The notes under the pieces are model-generated. The model was not told the origin of the DNA, searched no databases, and saw nothing but the letters and a program-made list of their open reading frames with translations. Made by a program: the position numbers and the translations under genes. Below are positions 5,891-11,000 of a stretch of DNA of 11,000 nucleotides, one piece after another. The stretch's first letter is position 1, and each line of letters opens with the position of its first letter. The DNA is from Comamonadaceae bacterium (lineage in GTDB: Bacteria; Pseudomonadota; Gammaproteobacteria; Burkholderiales; Burkholderiaceae_C), in assembly GCA_947371775.1 (NCBI GenBank), contig CANBQX010000057.1, positions 1 to 11,000 on the forward strand, read 5' to 3'.

Positions 5891-7167
5891 TTGCCGTCGC
5901 CGAGAGCACAGCACCGGCTCGGCTCAATCCCCCGTTTTTACAAGGCCAAGCCTCGGTTTCGTTGGTCGAGGCCGTTACGGCCCGCGCGCTGGAGCTCAAA
6001 GACGGGCAAATCGTGCAAGCCACCGTGCAGTCGCAGGGCGAGCAATTGGCGCTGCTGCTGCGGGGACGCCAAATTGGCGTGCCACGCGCCAACGGCTGGG
6101 AGGTTGGCCAGCGCCTGAGTTTTCAGGTGCAAAGCCATGCCGATGGCAGCGTGACCTTGCAGCTGCTCGGCCCAGCTGGCAAAGCGCCTTTTCCATTGGC
6201 CAGTAACGCGCAAGGGCCACCGACGGCCCAAACCGCCACGCCCTATGCGCCCGAGATCAGCGCCAAGGCTCCCACCCCCGCCACGGTGCCGACACCGGCC
6301 ACCAACGCGGTGACTGCGATTGCATTGGCGCAGCTCGGCGGGCCCAGTGGTGCCACCGCCCTGCCGTTTGCAGGATTTGCCGGCATCTTCTCGCGCCTGG
6401 GCAGCTTGTTGTACCGTGAACCCGGCATGCCCGACCTGCGCCAATTGTTTGAGCCTGGCGAAGGGCTGGATGCCGTGTTGGCCAAAATTTCCAACTCCCC
6501 CCAGGTCCGTGGGCAAATGCAACTGCAAGACCAGTGGCAGGCCATGCGCCTGTCGCCCGAGCGCTTGACGCCCGAAGCGGTGCGTCTGGCCTTGATGAGC
6601 GCCATGGGCTCGGAGACCAGCATCGCCCGCATCCGCAACCCCGCGCCGATGGACGCCAAACAATTGCTGCACCAGCTGCTCAAGGCCCTGGTCGAAGCGG
6701 GCGAAGACGATGGCCCCGAGGTCCACCACCTCAAACGCGCATTGGGCGACCTGGACGCCGCGCAAATTGGCGCCGTTCGCGCCCAGGGCGAGGGCGCCAT
6801 GTCCATGGCGGTGGTGCTGCCCTTCGCCAACCAGGCACCTGTGGAGCTGCGCTTTGAGCGCGAAGCCCAGGAACCAGGGCGCGAACCGGTCTACACGGTG
6901 AGCGCGCATTCCAACAGCCAGGACTTTGGTGAGTTGTGGCTCAAGGCCGACTTGCATGGCGAGAGCCATTTGGACTTGTCCATGTGGGCGCTGCGACCCT
7001 CGGTCGTGGCCTTGGCCCAAGAGGGCGCCGACGCATTGCGCCAAAGCCTGCGCGACGCGGGCCTGGCCATGCGCTCGTTTCAGGCGTTTGAGGGCGCCCG
7101 GCCTTCGGCGCCAGCCGCCGTGCAGCCGCAGGCAACGCCGGGCACGGTACTGGACTTTCGGGTATGA
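5887..7167 (+). CDS. FliK-like protein with flagellar hook-length control C-terminal domain
   Basis: 426 residues, GTG start inside the GTGA overlap with the preceding stop; there is no strong ribosome site, so coupling is likely. Residues 15-100 form a beta-rich N-terminal region, followed by an Ala/Pro/Thr-rich linker (about 100-145) and a helical middle. Residues 307-398 match the Flg_hook domain of FliK: VLPFANQAPVELRF, then G-E-L-W-L-K-A-D-L, a hydrophobic strand, and R-x-S-L-R-D-A-G-L. FliK measures hook length and, via FlhB, switches export specificity. Its partner here is the short FlhB-like gene just behind it (ATGA overlap), so it is probably an accessory FliK paralogue rather than the main fliK, which normally lies with fliE-J. 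No signal peptide; expected in the cytoplasm or exported by the flagellar secretion system. Confidence 0.78.
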   Translation: MIAVAESTAPARLNPPFLQGQASVSLVEAVTARALELKDGQIVQATVQSQGEQLALLLRGRQIGVPRANGWEVGQRLSFQVQSHADGSVTLQLLGPAGKAPFPLASNAQGPPTAQTATPYAPEISAKAPTPATVPTPATNAVTAIALAQLGGPSGATALPFAGFAGIFSRLGSLLYREPGMPDLRQLFEPGEGLDAVLAKISNSPQVRGQMQLQDQWQAMRLSPERLTPEAVRLALMSAMGSETSIARIRNPAPMDAKQLLHQLLKALVEAGEDDGPEVHHLKRALGDLDAAQIGAVRAQGEGAMSMAVVLPFANQAPVELRFEREAQEPGREPVYTVSAHSNSQDFGELWLKADLHGESHLDLSMWALRPSVVALAQEGADALRQSLRDAGLAMRSFQAFEGARPSAPAAVQPQATPGTVLDFRV

Positions 7168-7490
7168 GTGCGCGCCGCCAAGCCATTGCGCTGGAATACG
7201 GCAGCAACGCCGCGCCCATGGTCACGGCCAAAGCGGAAGACGAGTTGGCACTCGAGATGATTGCCCAAGCCCGGGCCCATGGCGTGTTCATCACCCAAGA
7301 CCCGGCCTTATTGGCTTTGCTCAGCCGCCTGGACGTCGACCAGGAAGTTCCGCCCGAGCTCTATACCGCCGTGGCCGTGATTTTGTCCTGGGTGTATTGG
7401 CTCAAGGGCATGCGCCCGGGCGACGAGAAGGTAGATGCCGAGACCGTCGAAGACGCGGTCATGGCCGAAGACGATCAGGCGTCGCTGTAA
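7164..7490 (+). CDS. FlhB C-terminal-domain-like protein (FhlB/YlqH type)
   Basis: 108 residues. Residues 5-85 match the cytosolic C-terminal domain of FlhB/YscU: A-x-x-Y-x-x-x-A-P-x-V-x-A-K, then I-A-Q-A-R-A-H-G-V, L-L-A-L-L-S-R-L-D-V-D-Q-E-V-P-P-E-L-Y and A-V-A-V-I-L-S-W-V-Y. The membrane part and the self-cleaving N-P-T-H motif are both absent, as usual for stand-alone FhlB/YlqH proteins, which can partly substitute for the FlhB C-terminus. ATG lies in the ATGA overlap with the FliK-like gene. Its 3' end overlaps flgN on the other strand by 16 bases. It ends the flgP operon. The product would be cytoplasmic, acting at the export gate by inference. Confidence 0.83.
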   Translation: MSARRQAIALEYGSNAAPMVTAKAEDELALEMIAQARAHGVFITQDPALLALLSRLDVDQEVPPELYTAVAVILSWVYWLKGMRPGDEKVDAETVEDAVMAEDDQASL

Positions 7491-7864
7491 CCGGACTTGC
7501 GACCAAAGCGGGCGACGTGGCCCAAACGGTCATAAACCTCGACCGAACTGGCGGGATCATCGGAGCGAAGGCTCTCCAAGGTGCCGCGAATGGCTTCGAG
7601 CTTGCGCTCCATCAGCACCGCGTTGCGCCGGTGCAGGTCGCGGCAGACGATCATGGTGTTGCGAAATTCCTGCCACTCGGGAAGGATTTGGATCTCATGG
7701 GCAGGGGGAGCCAGACGCGTAATTTCTTCCAGCAACTCGGTTTTCACCGGCTGGATGCGCTCGAACTGGTCAATTTCTTGGGCACGCAGCGCCTCAAACT
7801 CTTGCTCCAGCATCTGTTCTAACTGGTTGGCAAGCTGTTTGGCGTAAGGCACTGGGTCGTTCAA
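7475..7864 (-). CDS. flgN: Flagellar export chaperone FlgN
   Basis: 129 residues, predicted mainly helical and rich in Glu/Leu (for example LEQMLEQEFEALRAQE), with the small-chaperone pattern of FlgN. FlgN escorts the hook-filament junction proteins FlgK and FlgL to the export gate and in enterics raises FlgM translation. The start is a TTG at 7862-7864: an in-frame TGA lies four codons upstream and the next Met is 17 codons in. The ribosome site is weak (GAGCG region), so coupling to flgM, whose stop is 21 bases upstream, is likely. It is the last gene of the flgA-flgM-flgN operon, and its end overlaps the FlhB-like gene. Confidence 0.83.
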   Translation of the reverse strand: MNDPVPYAKQLANQLEQMLEQEFEALRAQEIDQFERIQPVKTELLEEITRLAPPAHEIQILPEWQEFRNTMIVCRDLHRRNAVLMERKLEAIRGTLESLRSDDPASSVEVYDRLGHVARFGRKSGYSDA

Positions 7865-7885
7865 AGTAGGCGCTCAGTCGAAAAA

Positions 7886-8233
7886 TCAGTGGCCAATCAT
7901 CTGCTCCAAGCTGACAAAGCTCTCGGCAATGCGGCGGGGGTTCAGCGGGTACTGTCCGTTGGCAATCGACTGCTTGATGGACTCTACCTTGGCGCGGTCA
8001 AAGTCGGGCGCTTGCTTCAGGCGGGCTTTGATTTCGTTGAAACCGGCCACATCGGCGCCCTTGGCAGCGGCGGCCGCTTTGCTGGCAACGACTTCCATCT
8101 CAGGCAGCACGGGAGCGCCCGCTGTCGTGGCCGTGGTGGCTGCGGTCGCGGTCTGGGCGAGCTTGTCCAGCGCTTTACGCGCAAGAAGATCTGACGGTGC
8201 CGGCCGGGAAAGGGGGTTGATGGCGTCTGTCAT
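7886..8233 (-). CDS. flgM: Anti-sigma28 factor FlgM
   Basis: 115 residues, near the usual 90-115. The N-terminus is Ala/Thr-rich and probably disordered, as expected for a protein exported through the flagellar channel. The conserved C-terminal sigma-binding region reads D-F-D-R-A-K-V-E-S-I-K-Q-S-I-A-N-G-Q-Y-P-L-N, then R-R-I-A-E-S-F. FlgM holds FliA inactive until the hook is complete, then leaves the cell; in this window the likely target is the sigma28 promoter before flgP. Start ATG at 8231-8233, with a GTGAG at 8-12 bases upstream as a modest ribosome site. It lies between flgA (109-base gap) and flgN. Confidence 0.9.
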   Translation of the reverse strand: MTDAINPLSRPAPSDLLARKALDKLAQTATAATTATTAGAPVLPEMEVVASKAAAAAKGADVAGFNEIKARLKQAPDFDRAKVESIKQSIANGQYPLNPRRIAESFVSLEQMIGH

Positions 8234-8278
8234 GGTGGGCTCACTTTGGTAACTTCAGTCGGTCAAAAAGGGTTTCTT

Positions 8279-8313
8279 GTTCAGTGAATCGACGGCTGCA
8301 GGGAAAACTTGAG
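8279..8313 (-). promoter_or_regulatory. Possible sigma28-like element before flgM (spacing off)
   Basis: Minus-strand TCAAGTTT followed by 8 bases and GCCGTCGA resembles sigma28 elements, and flgM often has its own sigma28 promoter. However, the spacer is 8 instead of 11 and the -10 is poor (GCCGTCGA against GCCGATAA). Tentative. Confidence 0.25.
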
Positions 8314-8342
8314 GGCAATTTGCAAAATAAGTAAAAAAATCT

Positions 8343-9167
8343 CTAAAGGCCACGCGCCGTGTTGGGTCCGGTGACTATGCCCGTTAGTAATCGGCCCGAC
8401 TCCGGATTTTTTAAGCGAATTTGTTCACCAATTTTGCCATCCTGCAGCGCTTCAACCCGCGCCGTGATGCTAAATCCGTTGCCCTGCCCCACCGTCAGGG
8501 TGACAACCTGGCCTTGTTTGATCACCACCGCCCGGCGCAGATCATAGGTGTGTAAGGGCACGCCGGGTTGGACTTCTCGCACAAATTCACTGTTTTCTGC
8601 CTCGCTCAAGGACACGATCAGCTGTGATTCCGAGCCCTGGGCACTCATTTCGACTTCGCGCAGCAGCTCGCGGTTGGCAATACTGCCGGTGCGCATCACC
8701 TGGGTGGCCACCACCACTTTGCGGGTTCCCCCCACGGTCGCCCCATTGTCAGACGCCAGCGCGCCGGTGCTAGGTGTCGCGCCCGGACTCACCAGACCAG
8801 GTGCCACCCCCGGTTTGAGCACCACCCGCAAATACAGTTGCCAGCTGGGATTGGCCAGGCAGCGCACCCGCACCGTCTCGCGGGACGCGAAAGGGGTATC
8901 CATGACCAAGGGGCGATCACAGGTCTGCAATTGCACCCGGCTGTCCAAGGGCGCAAAGCTGAACTGCTTGGAGTCCAGCTGCTGTGTCTGCTGCACCCAC
9001 TGTCCCACTTCCGTCAACAATTTCTCCGTCTGGGCTGGCGCAGGCGTCTGGGCGACGCACAGCCCCCACCACGCGACTACCAAGGCCGCCAGGCAGCGCC
9101 GCCCAGCCACCGCCAATGCGCCGCCGGATGGCAGCACAGAAAGTAGCGAGTGGCACAGCAATTGCAT
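8343..9167 (-). CDS. flgA: P-ring assembly chaperone FlgA
   Basis: 274 residues from ATG 9165-9167. A long Sec signal peptide has a hydrophobic core at residues 25-36 after RR at 23-24, with likely cleavage after Ala39 (CVA|QT). The N-terminal half has the FlgA features (FAPLDSRVQLQTCDRPL, then R-V-R-C-L-A-N-P-S-W-Q-L-Y) and the C-terminal half is the SAF domain (VVVATQVMRTGSI, V-V-I-K-Q-G-Q-V-V-T-L, then G-E-Q-I-R-L-K-N-P-E-S-G-R). FlgA holds FlgI subunits in the periplasm during P-ring formation. The upstream in-frame ATG at 9275 is rejected: it lies before the sigma54 promoter, and AAGG sits 6 bases before the chosen ATG. It heads flgA-flgM-flgN, with a TAG at 8343-8345. Confidence 0.9.
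   Translation of the reverse strand: MQLLCHSLLSVLPSGGALAVAGRRCLAALVVAWWGLCVAQTPAPAQTEKLLTEVGQWVQQTQQLDSKQFSFAPLDSRVQLQTCDRPLVMDTPFASRETVRVRCLANPSWQLYLRVVLKPGVAPGLVSPGATPSTGALASDNGATVGGTRKVVVATQVMRTGSIANRELLREVEMSAQGSESQLIVSLSEAENSEFVREVQPGVPLHTYDLRRAVVIKQGQVVTLTVGQGNGFSITARVEALQDGKIGEQIRLKNPESGRLLTGIVTGPNTARGL
9151..9165 (+). promoter_or_regulatory. Sigma54 promoter facing the LysM-transglycosylase gene
   Basis: TGGCACAGCAATTGC is a full sigma54 -24/-12 match on the plus strand, followed by A (TTGCA). Its last base is in the flgA start codon. The expected transcription start near 9177 gives a leader of about 128 bases to ATG 9305. Transcription would run through the oppositely directed sigma54 promoter at 9222-9236. 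Confidence 0.72.
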
Positions 9168-9221
9168 TAAGAGCCTTGTATGTTGAAAAAATGACAGGGG
9201 TCGACGGACCTCTCCAGCAGC

Positions 9222-9236
9222 GCAAGAACAGTGCCA
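9222..9236 (-). promoter_or_regulatory. Sigma54 promoter of flgA-flgM-flgN
   Basis: On the minus strand this reads TGGCACTGTTCTTGC, a full -24/-12 match with GG and GC 10 bases apart. Transcription would start near 9211, giving a leader of about 44 bases to the flgA ATG at 9167. Confidence 0.85.
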
Positions 9237-9304
9237 CGCTGCGCAGAAATGAAGGCCCTGCCATTTTTTGAACACACTGAAATAACCAATACCAGCATAA
9301 CGCC

Positions 9305-10435
9305 ATGTGGACTCCTAACGCCGCCCAGACCAACGCCACTGCACCGCTTTTGCCAGCGTACGGCGGCGTGGCGCCCGCGAGCTCCGGCAACGCTGCGCAG
9401 TTTTCGCAGCTCTTACAGCAAGCGCAAGCCAAATCAGGTTTGCACACTATTGCCCAGGGTGAAACCCTGATCGGTGTGGTGCGCAACCAAGCCCAGGCCA
9501 TGGGCGTCAAGCTCAATGGCAACCAGGAAATGCGCCTGGCCCAGCAACTGGCCAGCGGCAACGGTATCGGCAACGCCGACCGGGTCTTCCCAGGCCAAAG
9601 CATCAAACTGGGCTCGATTCAGACGGAATTGCAAAGTTTGCAGGCTGCTTCAGGCCAGACACCCAGCCTCGCCATGGTGCAGCCACTGCCCAGCACCAGT
9701 CCCCCTAGCCTGGCCCATGCAGCCATGGTCTACGACGTGCGCTCTCCAAAATTCACGCCCCTGACCCCGGCACTGGCCGCCACGCTCAATGCTGCGCCGA
9801 GCATCGCCTCGGCACCTGCGGCCGGGGCCCACCCCGTGCTGCAGCAAACCCTGGACCGCGCCGTGGCCAAAGGGTTTATTCCTGCGGCTGAGAAAACGGC
9901 GGTGTACGACAAGATTTTGCGAATGGCCGACAACCACGGCTTTGCACCTGACGACTTTGCGCGCATGACGCTGATGGAGAGCGACGGCATGAACCCGCGC
10001 GCCAGCAACCAGCGCTGCCACGGCATCATCCAGTTCTGCGACGGCCCCTCGCGCGGCGCGGCTTCTGCCGGGTATGGCTCCAATCCACGCGCCATTCTGG
10101 ATTTGAGCGTGCACAAGCAACTCAGCCTGGTAGACAAGTACTTTGACGATGTGGGCCTCAAAAACCAAGGCCCCGCCGGATTGGAAGACTTGTACCTGTC
10201 GGTGCTCAACCCCGCCTCGCGGGCGCAAGCACAAAGCAATGTGCCACTCAATATCCAAGGCCAGCAAGCGCGGGCTTTGCATGTGGGCAGCGACACCAAC
10301 GCGCCGATTACCCGCCAGTCCATCCGCCAAGGTCTGCTGCAAAACGCGGCCGCACGCTTGGGGCAAATGCTGCCTGATGCCGTTCGGGTGCAAGCCCAGC
10401 GTGCGCAGCAGTACGTCGAAAACAACCTGCCTTAA
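9305..10435 (+). CDS. LysM plus transglycosylase-like peptidoglycan hydrolase, probable flagellar PG-opener
   Basis: 376 residues. A Ala/Gln-rich start (1-45) without signal peptide leads into a LysM domain (about 46-103: HTIAQGETL to PGQSIKLG), which would bind peptidoglycan. A linker follows, then from about 175 a transglycosylase/lysozyme-like domain with probable catalytic Glu225 in L-M-E-S-D-G-M-N-P-R-A. The later segments G-I-I-Q-F, L-S-L-V-D-K-Y-F and L-E-D-L-Y-L-S-V-L-N-P-A recall phage tail-type lysozymes more than cellular SLT enzymes. With no Sec signal but a location between flgA and flgB, it may leave through the flagellar secretion system and clear the wall for the rod, as FlgJ does elsewhere; inferred. 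ATG 9305 is the only start after the in-frame TGA at 9278; no good Shine-Dalgarno is seen. Confidence 0.78.
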   Translation: MWTPNAAQTNATAPLLPAYGGVAPASSGNAAQFSQLLQQAQAKSGLHTIAQGETLIGVVRNQAQAMGVKLNGNQEMRLAQQLASGNGIGNADRVFPGQSIKLGSIQTELQSLQAASGQTPSLAMVQPLPSTSPPSLAHAAMVYDVRSPKFTPLTPALAATLNAAPSIASAPAAGAHPVLQQTLDRAVAKGFIPAAEKTAVYDKILRMADNHGFAPDDFARMTLMESDGMNPRASNQRCHGIIQFCDGPSRGAASAGYGSNPRAILDLSVHKQLSLVDKYFDDVGLKNQGPAGLEDLYLSVLNPASRAQAQSNVPLNIQGQQARALHVGSDTNAPITRQSIRQGLLQNAAARLGQMLPDAVRVQAQRAQQYVENNLP

Positions 10436-10497
10436 GGCGCGCACTGGCCGTTCGTGGCGGTCAGCCAGACTGCAACGGCAATCCATTTTTTCCGACA

Positions 10498-10515
10498 GCG
10501 GCAAGAGTTTGCCGC
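10498..10515 (+). other. Perfect hairpin between transglycosylase gene and flgB
   Basis: GCGGCAA (10498-10504) and TTGCCGC (10509-10515) form a 7-base stem with a 4-base loop, 62 bases past the preceding stop codon. No T-run follows on either strand (the T-run lies before it), so it is not a standard intrinsic terminator; it could be a Rho-associated 3' end structure or an operator. The rest of the 10436-10704 gap holds only the flgB promoter and leader. Confidence 0.45.
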
Positions 10516-10611
10516 CCCGGCGCAAGCAGAAGCACGGCTGGCGCGTCCGTCTCTGGAGAGGCACCACCTGTCACGCCGCTCACCGCTCTGAAAAATACGG
10601 CAAATAGCGCT

Positions 10612-10626
10612 TGGCATGCAAGTTGC
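10612..10626 (+). promoter_or_regulatory. Sigma54 promoter of flgB operon
   Basis: TGGCATGCAAGTTGC, followed by A, matches the -24/-12 consensus with GG and GC 10 bases apart. The transcription start would be near 10638, leaving a leader of about 67 bases before flgB. The surrounding bases are AT-richer than the coding regions. Confidence 0.87.
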
Positions 10627-10704
10627 AGTGAGGGTAGTCATACGAGGGTTTTTCGGCATCAGTGTCGGCAAACCAGCATGTCAACCCGGAGCCTTGGAGC
10701 GTGA

Positions 10705-11000
10705 ATGAACATCCTAGACAACACCTTTAGCCTGCACGAAAAGGCATTGGGCATGCGCAGCCAGCGCATGGAAGTGCTGTCGCGCAACATTGCCAATGCC
10801 GACACGCCCAACTTCAAGGCACAGGACATTGATTTCCGCCAGGTCTTGAAAGACACCCAAGACACCGCCATGCGCACCACCGATACAGCGCACTTCGCTG
10901 TCGGTGAAATTGACAACGGCACCGGCCTCAAATACCGCACCCCGTTTAACGTGGCATTCGACGGCAACACGGTCGAACTTCCGGTGGAACAGGCCAAATT
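10705..11000 (+). CDS. flgB: Flagellar proximal rod protein FlgB (3' end outside window)
   Basis: 98 complete codons are visible from ATG 10705, with GGAG (10696-10699) 5 bases upstream. The rod-protein N-terminus is clear: heptad-like hydrophobic helix, then S-R-N-I-A-N-A-D-T-P-N-F-K-A and D-I-D-F-R-Q-V-L, typical of FlgB and close to the polar flagellum type. FlgB is the first rod component exported by the flagellar type III system and joins the MS ring/FliE to the rod. It probably starts a flgBCDEFGHI-type operon driven by the sigma54 promoter at 10612. The visible piece ends within the linker region; a FlgB is usually about 130-145 residues, so some 35-45 are missing. Confidence 0.93.
   Translation, partial: MNILDNTFSLHEKALGMRSQRMEVLSRNIANADTPNFKAQDIDFRQVLKDTQDTAMRTTDTAHFAVGEIDNGTGLKYRTPFNVAFDGNTVELPVEQAK

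Noticed and set aside
5938..7044. 368-residue minus-strand open frame over the FliK-like gene
   Set aside because: Shadow caused by codon bias; the plus strand has the Flg_hook domain and operon overlaps.
8324..8345. T-rich stretch after flgA as an intrinsic terminator
   Set aside because: On the minus strand only a weak 4-base stem (CACG-GCG-CGTG) precedes the T-run and it is about 11 bases away; flgM is more likely co-transcribed.
9168..9275. Longer flgA starting at 9275
   Set aside because: The extra 36 codons lie across and upstream of the sigma54 promoter, and the signal peptide begins at 9167 behind a good AAGG site.

Overview
The window is GC-rich and carries one end of a polar-type flagellar gene cluster. 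Gene content and protein style suggest a betaproteobacterium, probably Burkholderiales/Comamonadaceae; this is inference from sequence character, not a database match. The flagellar proteins FlgA, FlgM, FlgN, FlgB, FlgP and FlgT are recognisable by motif. FlgP, FlgT and the predicted RpoN (sigma54) promoters resemble the Vibrio/Pseudomonas polar-flagellum layout more than the FlhDC-controlled systems known from many Burkholderiales.

Layout. Bases 1-648 hold the 3' part of a gene for a protein made of 25-residue W-D-W repeats, function unknown. A strong sigma54-type promoter (667-681) follows. It faces a 71-residue histidine-rich ORF (766-981) and, 9 bases after its stop and in the same frame, a roughly 22-repeat Sel1 protein of 868 residues (991-3597). 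A sigma28-type promoter (3615-3641) then heads a tight plus-strand operon: flgP lipoprotein, flgT-like periplasmic protein, a FimV/LysM-like exported protein, a FliK-like protein and a short FlhB-C-terminal-like protein (3671-7490). The last three genes are joined by 4-base stop/start overlaps.

On the minus strand, flgA-flgM-flgN (9167 down to 7475) form an operon whose end overlaps the end of the FlhB-like gene by 16 bases. flgA has a sigma54-type promoter at 9222-9236. A second, oppositely directed sigma54-type promoter (9151-9165) lies over the flgA start codon and faces a LysM plus transglycosylase-like gene (9305-10435). The two promoters point at each other, so their transcripts would overlap. 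A fourth sigma54-type promoter (10612-10626) precedes flgB, which runs off the right edge and probably begins the rod/hook operon.

How it fits together. RpoN would switch on the early structural operon (flgB...), the P-ring chaperone and FlgM/FlgN control genes, the transglycosylase that may open peptidoglycan for the rod, and the His-rich/Sel1 pair. Once FlgM is exported, FliA (sigma28) would switch on flgP-flgT and the FliK/FlhB-like pair, which may add outer-ring parts and a substrate-switch-like module. The least described parts are the His-rich/Sel1 operon, the W-D-W repeat protein, and the signal-less transglycosylase beside flgB. No gene-free stretch exceeds 300 bases. No tRNA, rRNA, CRISPR array or insertion sequence was seen.
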